A model generated the notes under the pieces. It saw only the letters and a program-made list of their open reading frames with translations, had not been told where the DNA came from and made no database searches. From Bathymodiolus brooksi (Eukaryota > Mollusca > Bivalvia > Mytilida > Modiolidae): a stretch of DNA of 64,000 nt. A program made the position numbers and the translations under genes. Within the stretch, counting starts at the first letter, position 1; each line of letters begins with the position of its first letter. Where the stretch lies: NCBI GenBank assembly GCA_963680875.1, contig OY804575.1, positions 106,238,505 to 106,302,504 on the forward strand, read 5' to 3'. Shown in pieces: positions 37,640 through 50,600 of the stretch.

Positions 37640-37970
37640 TTCACAAAAAGTGGAAGATATCCATGGTCATTTGTGAGACAGATAGTCCGTAACGGTTTAA
37701 CAGGTTATGGCGACGACCCTAAAATTCCTAAGTGATGACTTCAACTTAAGCAACAGAAACCCGTGGTTCAGCAGCTTCATTGATAGCAGCAACCCTCTAT
37801 CAAACATATCCTGATAAGAACCACAAGCTCTGGAATATCGAATCAACTGAAAGATATACAATCCATAGGCAGGTGCTGCTGAAAATTTCACAATAGGAAT
37901 TATCGTTCGCCGTAAATGTTCGTTCCCTACCGATCCTCACTGTCAATTTCGAGATGTAGGTCTTACATCA
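37640..37970 (-). mobile_element. Reverse-transcriptase C-terminal fragment
   Basis: The minus frame 37891-37697 reads SAAPAYGLYIFQLIRYSRAC, GSYQDMFDRGLLLSMKLLN, GFLLLKLKSSLRNF. CTACATCTCGAAATTGACAG (complement of 37935-37960) is the upstream part seen at 54690. Confidence 0.65.
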
Positions 37971-38561
37971 GTGTTCGTGCTTTAAAATCTAGAATTCTGC
38001 ATATTTTAACTGCCTCTTTTGCAATGCATACATATATATTATGTATATTCATAACGCGATTACATTTGTCTAAAGAATTTCAAATTGGTAAGGAAAAATA
38101 AGAAGTTCATATTCATGATAAGGTTATTATTTTTTAAACACATAATATATTAAAACATAAATTAGAACCAAATAAACCGTTATGTAAGTAATAAGACAAC
38201 CCTTTCCTGATTTACTTGATGAACGCATCAAACGACAATTATTCAGCAATTTCCTATCAGTATTCACGAGATGCATCGCTTGCAATTCCACTGCGCAGAC
38301 GTACTGTTGTTATATTGGTTTAGAAAATGACATGATGGTAACATATGCATTTCAGCAGAATACGCATCCATTGACAATTTCTTATATTGAGTATCCATCA
38401 TGTATCTTTCTTTATGTTATATGAAAATGTCTTGTCCTTATGACCAAGGAGTTTATGTATATGGCAAAGTTAATTACTGGTTATGGTTGATGGTTTGGAG
38501 TATAGATGATTATATATATATATGAACATCAACATACTACATCTATGATTTTATTATGTAG

Positions 38562-38634
38562 GTGCTGACAAGCCAGAACAAAATGAAACTATTAGATGTA
38601 GTGATATTACTGCTTTATGTTGCCAATGCGCAAA
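38562..38634 (+). CDS. Copy B exon 1: start codon and signal peptide
   Basis: ATG at 38583 opens a 17-residue stretch (MKLLDVVILLLYVANAQ) with a hydrophobic core and a small-residue A-N-A cleavage region, typical of a secretory signal peptide. The donor GTAAGT begins at 38635, leaving phase 1. The 21 bases before the ATG match copy A closely and follow an AG (38560-38561), so a 5'UTR intron ending at 38561 is plausible. Copy A has a stop codon at codon 9 in the same place. Confidence 0.8.
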
Positions 38635-41600
38635 GTAAGTATATATATATATATATACAATATATCAATTTACAATGTGTATGGAACATATTTTAATTTT
38701 CTAATATGATATAGTCCAATTTGATAAAAGTGTGGAGATGTGAGTAATACAAACAAATCACAATCCTGATTTACAATATACTATCAGCGAAACTCGACAG
38801 GAAAATAAAACAATAATACGAGAACTGGATATAACAACCGGTAGCAAGAGCAGATATAGAAAATAAGAGGGAATGAAATACTGATTGTATCTATCTCTGC
38901 GCATGAAGATTTTAGTTTGTTCCGAAAGGTGCATGCGAAACATAAATTTAAAGAATGTGAAGAATCTGTCGATTTCAGGTAATGGTAAGAATGCTGAGGC
39001 TCTGCAAAGGCGATTCAGATAATGTGAAGAATATTCAGACACTGTGCAGACTTTTCAGCCAATGTGAAGAATATTCATACTTTTCAGACAATGCTAAGAA
39101 GGTTCAGACTTTTCAGACACAGTTAATAATTTTCAGACAATAATAAGACTATCCAGACTCTGCCGAGTAATATTCAGAAAATGTTAGGACAAATCATATT
39201 TTGCTCACACTTCTTCAAACTGTTCCAAAATTTAGAATGTTCAGAATGTTTTCAGAATTGTTTGCACACAATATGTTCTATTAAGAATTTCTTGACTTTG
39301 TAGTGTAAGTAGAATATCAAATATAATTTGATAATTTTCATTACGGACGTAAAACTTGCATTGCATAAACTGAATGAATGATGACCAAAGATGCATATGT
39401 TATTGTGGCTTTTTTCATTACTAAGCAAACTGGGATCTAATTACGATACTTTATTTATAAATGGTTAAGGTATGTTCGGCAATTGAGACTATATTTGTTG
39501 ACATTAATTGCAATAACACGCAAATGTTCCTAATAAGTGGATGTGATATTAGGATTTAGCAATCCATTGGAGACAAAATTTTAACGAAATGAACTAAAAC
39601 AATATGGTCATCGACCAAGGTATTCGAAAAGCACAAATACTATGCTATATAATGCGATTTGCCGATTTTATTTTGTATATTCGAATTTTAATGGATTGTC
39701 CGATATCGCACATAGTCCTTTTTGTTTTGTTTTGTCTTTAGTGAGTTCAAGTCAGAAGTGATTTTTCGTTTTGTTGATAGTGGTGGAATTGTTGTTCATC
39801 ATTGTTTAAGCTTTCTTTTCTCAGGTAATGCTGAAATACTTACTTCAGAAAAGTTAATCACCCAGCTTAGTAACATGATTAACATGCCATCTGGTTTTAT
39901 TGCTCCCAAAAACAGTTTAAATTTTTTTGGCTTTCCGATCTTTCGATTTTGTGCGTACGATTTAACGTACCATCACTGAGTTGACACCTCTACTGGTGAA
40001 ATATTAATCCCCGGTGTATCATCCTCCCAGTAGGCACTGATATGGTTTATTATATATCTTTATTATTGCTTATTACAGTTCCTGAATAATAAAATTAATA
40101 TCAAAATATTAAAGAAATAATAGTAAAGCAAACGGTCATCATCTACAAGAGGAAAAAAGACAGATTAACATCTGAACAAGACATCTCGAATAAATATCAA
40201 GTCGCCTAAGCTTTGTGTTGTAATCTAAGAGTATAAAATGTTAATTTTTGTTTTCCTCAAGTACTTTATACAGTAAAATATTATTAAGTTGAAATCAAAC
40301 TATTTCAAAGTTAAAATCAAGAATATAGACCCCATAATGTATTAAATCATCGTTGTTGATTTAATAGAGAATAATACAAGGCAAATCTGTATACCAAGCT
40401 GTATAAACCCGAGTAACCAATATCAGCCAGAGGGCCGGAGTCTCGAAGCCTGATATAGATCTATGGATTTGATATCAATTGTTCTTTTCATCATTTTTTT
40501 TATTCAAGCAGCATATGATATTGATTTGTTAATGTTGCTCACCCTTTTGTTATTAAAATATTTCAGATATATTTGTGACAAGAACAAGTTTATGCTTGTG
40601 ACGGACGCCGAGTGGTGGCAAACTTGCATTTATAATATATGGAGCACAAAACTTGGACTTTGAATATAAACATTAAATTTTTTAAACAATTAACAATTAG
40701 TAAAGATAATGAAACAAAAACAAAAGAAAATAAACATTTATGATACAAGTCACAGTCAATACATCGGACACACGCCACCAATCACGATTGTTCACTAAGC
40801 GTCCAACACTGTAGCTCCATAGCTCCACATCACCACATTCGTGCCGCAATATCCAAATACGTTAATCACATATTAATAATACAACAGGAAACATATAACA
40901 GGACACATAACACAGGAAGCGTAACCCCTGGTAACAAAGACAAACGTCCAGACAGATACACAGACAAGAAGTGAAGTCAGTATAATTTACACCTACTTTT
41001 ATATCAAATCCCACCCGTAAATGTCATGCCAAATGTGTACCTAACTTATCTACAGTTAAAAATCGCCAAAACAGTTTTGCTACTATGCATAGTGACAGAA
41101 ATAGGTGTTTAACTAACTATTTTTGGATGTCCCGATAAAATGTAAACAATTACCTGTATCGATTCATTACAAATTATTTAACTCACACATAAATGTTCTT
41201 TAAGAAAATATTGACAGTCATAAATATAACTTAACCACACGATAATCAAATTTACCAATCCCATATAAAATATCACCTGTACCTAATTAATATAATTAAT
41301 TACGTCAAGTCATATTACCAACAACTCAGCCATGCCCCATAAAGTACCATACATAACAATCGATAATCATTCCATGCAACCATCAATTCTAGTTTCGGAA
41401 AGGCTTTTGCGAATAGTCCCGACCACACAAGGCTTCACTCAACAAGAGTCATCCCAAAACTTATCACACAGCTAAACCATGCATCGTGAAGTCGTGACAC
41501 TACTTTCATTTTATTTTGGCTTTGAGCGTACCCGATAAGTTATTCCAGAAACACGCCGTGTGTATACTAATTTAATATCTACGGTTTGATAATAAATATC

Positions 41601-44600
41601 GCGTTTATTTAGTTTGTGAGAATGCATTTCTCATAGTAATTTCACATGGAAGGCGAAGACTGAGATGTTAAATGCAATGAGAATTCCATTTCGAGCAAAG
41701 CATATCAATGACAGTATGTGTATTGATGATTTAGAAACGTAAAGTCCGTGACGTCATAATAACGTGTCACGCTAGTTGCCTGATAATATATATTACTACA
41801 TTTATGGTTTTATACAGTATTGTAAAATCATACAATTCGTTTTTTTGTGATATATTGTCATATTGCACGGCAGGTTTTCATGTTGAACTATCTATTACTA
41901 GCCAATCGTCCGTTGCAATGTCACAAAAACACAAAACAGAAAGTGGCACAGAAGTCTTGCAAACGCAAACATAATGCAAATATAAATTTCTGCACACTGA
42001 ATTAGTAATATAAATTTGTACACACTGAATTAGTGCAAGTATCTATGATATTAAATGGAGTAGATCATTGGTTTTTGGAATTGAAAATAAACACAACAAT
42101 CAATCCCTAAAAGTCGTTCTAACTGCGGGTGAAATCCCGGTTAAATTTTAAAATTTACCAGCCAATCGTTTTCTACGTCCGCTACAGTGACGTCACACAA
42201 ACACAAACGTGGCAACTGAACAACCAAAGTGACACAGAAGTTTAACAAATGCAGCAGAATGCAAATATGAACGTCTATACACTGAATTAGTACAAGTGTT
42301 CTATGATATTAAATGAATCATGCCAGGTGCTTTTGAATTTGAAAGAAAAAAACAGCAAACAATCCCTAAAAATCGATCCAGGTACAAAAAACACTTGGTA
42401 TGTTAATTATAATAAAACAATATTACAGCACTTCATTTTGTGCAATATGATGTGTTATGGAGCACTGAAAAGCAATATTGACCGCGGCATTCATCCTTGG
42501 CCAATATTACTTTTCAGTACTCCATAACACAACATATCGCACTCAATGAAGTGCGATAATTGTATACTATCGCGTGTAATGATCAAATGCAAAATGTACA
42601 AATCATGGACGAACAATAAATCATGTCAGTAAAGTCTTCTGTGAAGATATTTAGGGTCTTTTCATCCATTTTCATCGTCCGTGGAATTATGATTGATGGC
42701 TCGTCGTGAACGTATACTTTACAACTACTTATGCAATCAGTACATATCACCACTAGCGTTGTGAATTCGAACACCGTGCATGGCGAGGTGTACTCAACAC
42801 AACCTTATGTGATAAATTTTGTTAGTGACTTGCGACAGGTCGGTGGTTTTCTTCGGATACTGCGGTTTCCACCACCAATAAAACTGACCGCCACGATATA
42901 CAGTACGTGGACAAAAGTATTGAAGCGATAATGGTGTCGTGATGTATTGCGTAGCGGTATGTCCCTTTTGACATTGAATTTCCGCGTTTTCATACATAGT
43001 CTTCCTTGTTGATTTTATAATTAAGCTATATCTGGAAATGTCACAAGTGACGTCGGTAGTTTATTATCAGCGTGTCTGTACACAAAACGTAAATACACAG
43101 CTGAAAGTAAAATGCCGGGAAGATCAAAGGATTTGCCTGTAGGTCAGGGAGATTCCATTGTGGAATTAATTAGAGGAGGTCATTCATATGGACAGGTCGC
43201 AAGTATGTTGAAAATACCGAAAACTATAGTGTGCAACATTTTGAAGATGCATGATTCACGGAGTACTACAGAAAATACCCCCAAAACAATCGGGGAAAAG
43301 AAAAAGTTTGGACGATCGCCATGGCCGAAAAATTATCCGAAGTTTGAGGGCAGATAAGAAAGCCCCATTGTCTGTCATTACAAACAGGATTAAGTAATTC
43401 TGAAAATATAAATGTGTGTAAGAAAACAACTTGGATGTTTATTCGAAGCAAGGGGTATCGTCAGTGCGTATACAGGAAGAAAATACGAACTCGGGAGGTA
43501 AACAGGAAACAACGAGTCACGTGGTGCAAAGAAAAACGACGGTGGCCACTGGATGATTGGAAAAAGGTGATTTTTTTTCGAACGAGAGCTAGATTGTGAT
43601 TGGAAAAAGCGATGAAACATTCCGACCTGAACGTATTTTTAAACAGAAAAATCACTGCCATGATTTTGGGTTGCATTACATATAATGGCGTCGGTACTTT
43701 GACTAATGTTGATGGAACAATATAAATGCAGCAAAATACGTTGAAATGTTGGACAGTTGTTTGTGGCCAGTCATTGCCAGGCACTTCCCAGGTGAATATT
43801 ATTATTTTCAGGATGACAATGCTCCTGTTCATAGAGCCCGCCTAACAAAACTGTCATGGATGAACACGAAATCAAAACCATAGAATGGCCGGCTCAAAGT
43901 TCGGATTTGATAATCATTGAATGTATGGTTGAAAATGAAAATTTGAGTTGCAGAAAATTTCTGAAACAGTAGATTCTAAGGATCAAAATTATGACAAAAT
44001 TTTCCAAATATGGACCAGTAGATATTGCAGTAGATTACATTACTATTATACATTTGTACTCATCAATTCCTAAACGCTTCCACAAAGTTCCGACAGTTCG
44101 AGGTTACATCACTAAATATTAAGGTCAATCCAGTATGTATATATTTTTTTAACATTTTGAACTTGCATGAGTCTCGAAGTTGATTTAAAAAAGTGTGTAT
44201 TCCATGTGAAACGTGCATTCCGATAAATTCGCGAGACGTTTCCATGAATGTGATGAACCGTAACACCATTATCGTTCCAATACTTTTTTCCACGCACTGT
44301 AGCTGAGATATTGTTGAAAGTGCCGTTAAGCACTATAACACATAATCCCTTATATATCGTAATTTGTATGGGCGAAATGAAGATGTAAAGAAACTCCAAA
44401 AGTATATATTTGCCGTGGTCCTGTATAAATACATGAAATCACGATCTATAATAATAGTCCATCAGCCAAGACTGAAAAATCCTCTAATGATAAAGTGTGT
44501 GTGATAACCATGTAGACCGCATTTGTATTGCATGAAATTAAAGTTTGATATTTAATTTGTCGATTTCCATCTGTTGTACTCAAATAACAAACGAGGAAAA

Positions 44601-47600
44601 TAGTGTAAATTCAGCTTTTTTCTACCTACCCATGTACTTACGTAGTGAAATTCAGTAGTTTGCTTAACATGACCGCTTTCATGTTCAAAATTGGAATATA
44701 TACATTAGGTACAAGTATAAAAATAGCATAATTCGCCATATTCTTTGAAAATGAAATATTTTCATAAGCGATATACGTTCTGGGAAATTTAGTATGCTTG
44801 TGCTTAAAAAGAACCTGTTTTTAACTATTACACACATATCTGCACGGGATTAAACGTAAAACATGTTAAATAATCACGAAAGCATTATGCTCGATTTAAT
44901 CGCTACATTTAGATATGTATATAACTAATAATTATTCCAAAATGCGCTTTTTACAGAATTTAATCATTTAGCTAAATATTTCGGGTTTCATATTACAAAT
45001 TGATTATTTATCAAGCTCATTCGTCATAAATATTTTTCATTTTGTCAATCTAGATCAAAATGTAGATCTTTATCGACAGAATGTAATCAATTAGTGGATT
45101 AATTGTCTTAGGTCTGTTTGACTTTGCTTAGCTTGGATGCGCTTGATTTGTATTTTTTTCTTTTCATTTTGTTTATTGAGTATTGATATCGGTAGACTAG
45201 TTTTACAGGTTTTCTTGTTGTTTTTGATATCTTTAAACTTGTTTCCATTGTCGTTGCACATTTGGTTTATTGATTTGTCACGTGATTGTCATTTATATTC
45301 GACTTTTTGAAATTAATGTTATTGCTTTTTCATTTGTTCACTGTATTCCTGTTCATTTATGAATGTGATTTTGGTAACATATTTTCATAATTACTGTTTG
45401 AAGGAATTTTATCATTTTGAAGGGGTTTTATTTCTTTTACATTGGTAATTATTTATATTGTTTTCTTATACCTTGTTATTATATTTGAGTTTTTCTTGTT
45501 GGAACATTTTGCATATTTTTTATTACTGCCTATTCCATGCTTTGTTAGCTGTGTCTCTATATCGCAATACTATGCTAAAAATGAGCGCCAGTGAACTTAC
45601 ACTTAAGACAAAAGCAAAAGAAAGGGCAAGTGACAAACAAATAAACTGCAAAGTGGGTCTTTGTCTCAGTTCTGGTCAAACTTGCAATCTATCAAATTGT
45701 TCGGAGCAGACTTGGGAGACGTTTAGAAAAGCAGCCGCAATAATAAATGATCTTGTTCACATTCTTCTGAAATACTACTGTAGTGGCAGTCCAAGGGGTG
45801 AGTACCACAGGCAATGCTATCACACTTACACCAACAAACGTAATATGAAGTATAAACTAAAACGTTAAATGGACGACAATGTCAAAGTACCAGACACAAG
45901 TAAACCAGACAAATTATCTAGAACATATTACCGTTAAAAATGTGTTATTTTCTTAGAAGACAAGTTACTTGCTGATAGAAATTCTCGGGAACAGTTACAT
46001 CAATGTTTGACTGAAGACCTCGTTTCCTCGTTGAAGAGAGCTGCAAAAAATAACTGTTTTCTCGTGAAAAGATTGGTATCTCGAGTTATGCTATTTCATA
46101 TCATAAAACATACTGCAAAAAAATAACAAGGCGTCTTTACAAAGTTAATGAGAACATGAAAAATGAGGAATCCGCAATATTTGACAGATCTTTTGATACC
46201 TTGGCCTCTGAAATTGAAACATATATTTTAAAAGCATTGAGAGTGGTAACTATGTCAGAGTTTAAGTTTCGGTTTCGACAGCTTTTGAGTGAAAAAAGCA
46301 TTGAGACCTCAAATTACAAGTCCTTGTATGTTCAAAAAAGTCTCAAACAACGCTCTTGAGACAAACTTTGGCGGTCAAATGATAACAGTTCATATATCGT
46401 TTTTTTTTGTTACTAAACGGTAAATCATTGAAGCATTAGAATTCATGAAGCAGAACAAATCTAGCGATTTGGAAGTGTCAGATCTCCCAACATAAAACGT
46501 AAAGGTTGATGAGCTAGCACGACATATGTATGATACAGCAAAGGCTATCCGGAGATTGACTTTGTTAGAACCAACTCATCAGTTGCACGACCCTAGCCTG
46601 GTAGCTTTATAAATGAGCAATATGTGACCAAACCGAATTTGCTGTATAACATGTATGTTTGGCAGAAGGTTTATCATGAGGACTGTAGATGCCCCGGGCT
46701 TTGCCAAAGCACGAATCAAAGAGAGTTTCTATCAGAAAGCGATAGCGAAAGTGACGATGAGAAAGAAGATTCAAACGTGAAATCATAGTTGAAGGAAAAC
46801 AGTACCGATTGTTGGATACCAGGTTCTTGAACACAAAATTAATGTAAAAGAACCCCTTTTTCAAATAGTTAGAATCATTCCCATTAAATTAATCTTAGAG
46901 AAACAGGAACTACAGTAATTACTGCAAATATGAAGAATCGAGCAATAAAGTACAGAACTCGCAGACACTAAATTATTTGAACACTAGGTGAACATTTTGA
47001 AATATTGTAGTAAAATTCAGTTACCCCGCCCTCCTCCCCCCCCCCCCTGAATTCACAGCAGCAAGTGGTTTTATATGTATGATTATCATCTTTCTACAAT
47101 TAATGATATAATACATATATAAATAACTCCTGAAGAAAAATAACCGAAATAGTATACCCAATCTGATGGAAATGCTCGACTTTGTTTTTTTTCTGCTATT
47201 TTGCGCTACCTTAGAGGGGCGCCTCTTGCAGTATTTTCCGCGTATTTTAGCTGAGTGCAACACTTGAAAAAATTATCAACATAAATGTATCCTTCGATTT
47301 GCGCAAAACAATTGCGGTCTACAGAGGTATCCAGCACCAACATTTGTTTCCGGGTCTAGCTGATGGACTATAATTGCCACAATGTGTCCGTCAACAAGCA
47401 TTTGCGAATTGTTGTATATGGGGAATATTATCAGGGCACTGTTCAAATAGAAAATGGAGGACATCATATTTGAAGTTATGTTATACTCAACTTTTACATG
47501 AAAATTATATTGTAGGTAATTGATTTGAAATGTTGAATTTTGATTATATGTTTAATGTTATTCCACTATATAGAAAACTTATCACAGAACGGAACAGCTT

Positions 47601-50600
47601 CTCAGAATGGAGTTTATTACTGGAAAGCGCATAATTTAAACTTGACAGCGGATTTAGCAGTTACTGGTGGATCTACATATACCATCAATAGTAAATCATG
47701 TTCAATAACACAGTATATCCCTATACAGTATGTTGCATGGTGGATGTTGACGTTTCCTGTAGATACTGTGTATATCACACACGTCAATATTTACTTCCGG
47801 GGAAACAGTAAGTTTTTGTTAATATGACATATATGGGTGCATTTCAATATACCTCTCGATATGATCGTTCCTTATGGAAGTTTAAACATTATACATCATA
47901 TAGTAATACACCGATCAACTTAATTAATAATGAAAACGTAAATATTAAATATTGTGCGCACGACGCGATTCTGAAATAACCTTCATCTGATACGCTCAGA
48001 ATCGAAAGATACATTATATATAAAAGTAAAAGGAGTCATTGGGTAAATTAATTTGCCGATTGTCATATTGGTCAAGGAGTTAAATAAACCAATAGGAATA
48101 CTGATATATCGCATGGTTAGTGGATTGAAATGTGTCATACTTGCAATTCAGTATTTAGTTATCAAAGAATGTATATATCATATTTACGTCACATGTACAT
48201 GTTGTTTTTACAGCACCCAAACGTCGTGCGGGATACTATTTGTATATTGGTAACTCCAGCATGACAAAAACTGATGGTTACTTATGCTTTCATGATACAG
48301 GACCAACTCCTACGGCCGAATTTCAAACTGTTCCATGTAGTCACTTAGGACAATATGTTATTATCTATAATAAACGAAATGAATCAGGTAATAATGCTGC
48401 AGGATACAGTCCTGAAGCGCTAGTAGAACTATGTAACGTGGAAATATACGGTAAGTGGACATGTCTATTTGTCTTTGTATATAAATGGGACATACTGTCA
48501 TTTCCTCTTTTTTTATTTAGAACTGTTTTCCGGTATATCATATTGCTTTTCCCATGAAATCGCAGTTTTCGGTGGGCATACATATAATTTAACAATTGCT
48601 GAGAAATTAAGTGTTCACTAATCAAGTGGGCTCTATGGTAATCTACCATAATACTATCAACTAAAGGCAGCATGCTTTTTTTATTATACCGAATGCCTAT
48701 TTTCATTCTTAAACAAATAATAACGGTATATTATTAATAAATGCAAGTATATTTCACCATTTTGATAATCGGTAAAACTCGTTCGGAACAGGTGTTATTT
48801 TCCGGTGTTCGGCAAATGTCGGTTTCAGCAGGTGGTATTGTCGTTGCTATGCGTACAATACCTCCCGTTGCTAAGAATGTGGAGTTTACTAAAATTATTG
48901 AAAAATAGCACATGTCTCTAGATCAATGGATTTAACGGATTAGCCAAGAAATGTGCATACAGTATAATACATAATGTTAACACTATTGTTCTGAATATTT
49001 ACCCGTTATAAAATATCTGATACGTCCCGATATATTGTTTGGTTTTCACTTGCGTTAGACAATTGCAATATCTATTTCCTGTGACTGTTTAAACAATTAT
49101 CTTATGCAATGTATAATTTAAAATGCCGAGCTAAGCTGATGTCAATTACACGGATATACTACCATAACCGCACGATTCTACATAGGTATAGTTACGGCGT
49201 TTCGCTTAACCTTACGTGACAATGTACACCTCGGTCAAGAGGACTACATTTTTTAATATAGTGGATTTGCTTGATGGAGTGAATGGTTCATTAATGCTTC
49301 GAATCGGTTCTGAACTGTACTTTCGCTGTGGGTTCGAATACCAGAGAAGGAGGAACAAATATGTTATATAAAAATCTACCGTAAATACTGCTTGGTTAAA
49401 TTGTCAGTGGTTTATATGTGTATATATATATTAAACTGAGATGTCGACCCATTCAAGTGACATATCTCAATATACCTTTATATAGAAACTGCTACTGTTA
49501 AATGGAAACCATAAAGGACAACTTTCAATTCCCAATAATTATCTGGAATGGATCGTTTATTTATTGATTAATTGATTTATTTATTGTGTGTGCATTAAAT
49601 CCTAGTTATCCATATTTTTCATATTTCAGAAATTATTACACAACTAAGAATTATAACTCCATATAGTAATTAACATATAATTTTAGTGTAATTCCTATCG
49701 AATTATTTGTTGTTCCTCTCCCATTACGTGATGTTATATCCCAATATTGTTGGGGAACGTCGTGATCGCTAACTACCTATGCAATCAGTGCCTATAACCA
49801 CTAACAATAAGAGTTTGAATCCCGCTCATGGTGAGTTGTCCTCGATACTACATCTTGGGATGAAGTTTGTCATTAACTTGCAGCTGTTCGGTAGTTTCTC
49901 CGGTCTCCTCCACCAACAGAACTGACCTCCCTGATACAACTGGAATTATGTTCAAAGTGGTGTTAAACACCATAACCCTAACCCTAGCATTGTTGATGGG
50001 AACATGCGTTTGGTTTTGATTTGATTGTGTACTTCTATTGAACATTTGGCTGGAAATCGAGAACGCATCGGTGGTGTAATGGTCAGCGTGATCGGCTCTG
50101 GTGCGGTACATCGTGGGTTTCAGCTCTGGTCGGTCGTTTTAGTGGTGCGACATTTCTACCTGCGGACTCTTGTTTCAGTGAGCTAGCACTATAAAAATCC
50201 TACTAAGCGTGTTGGTCAAGTACAAAGCGGATATCATCATCATTTCATTGTAATGTAACTTGCTCTTATAATGATATAGCCGAACAATGGCTCATTATGG
50301 GTTAGACAACAGTCACTCCCTCGCACACGTAGCTGTGCGTCGCTTTAATTTTGACATACATTCCCAAGTACTTTTTATGCTTGAGCGAAAAGAAAAGTTT
50401 ATACACGCTGATGCGTTGCAAATGTGCTGATTAAGCTGGTATTCAGAATAAAGTAGATCGGACTGGGTAATACATATAACAGACGCAATTATTTAATATA
50501 TGCTAATTATGCACAATAACTTAAAATTTAATGATTTTCTATGGTTTATACTTGCGTTCACCAATATCACTCCCGGAATAATATAGTTGAGTTATTTTCT

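Larger units (their letters stand above)
33420..38561 (+). repeat. 5' flank of copy B, homologous to 4560-8331
   Basis: This is the longer version of the copy A flank. It was extended by an SINE interrupted by a TTAA element (34100-35310), by a local duplication in which 36270-36720 and 37010-37620 repeat each other, and by reverse-transcriptase element pieces on the minus strand. The match to copy A resumes at the leader and ATG exon. Confidence 0.7.
42730..44345 (+). mobile_element. tRNA-derived SINE with conserved central domain, split by Tc1
   Basis: The left part, 42730-42900, has the tRNA-like end (GTGAATTCGAACACCGTG) and the conserved core CTTGCGACAGGTCGGTGG...CCACCAATAAAACTGACCGCC. 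The right part, 44300-44345, has the tail GCTGAGATATTGTTGAAAGT. Confidence 0.7.

Noticed and set aside
39722..39979. 85-codon ORF
   Set aside because: Its first part is a dispersed repeat also found near 23420 and 31160, with stops there.
47021..47263. 80-codon minus-strand ORF
   Set aside because: Low-complexity ends (poly-C tract near 47036) and no conserved segment.
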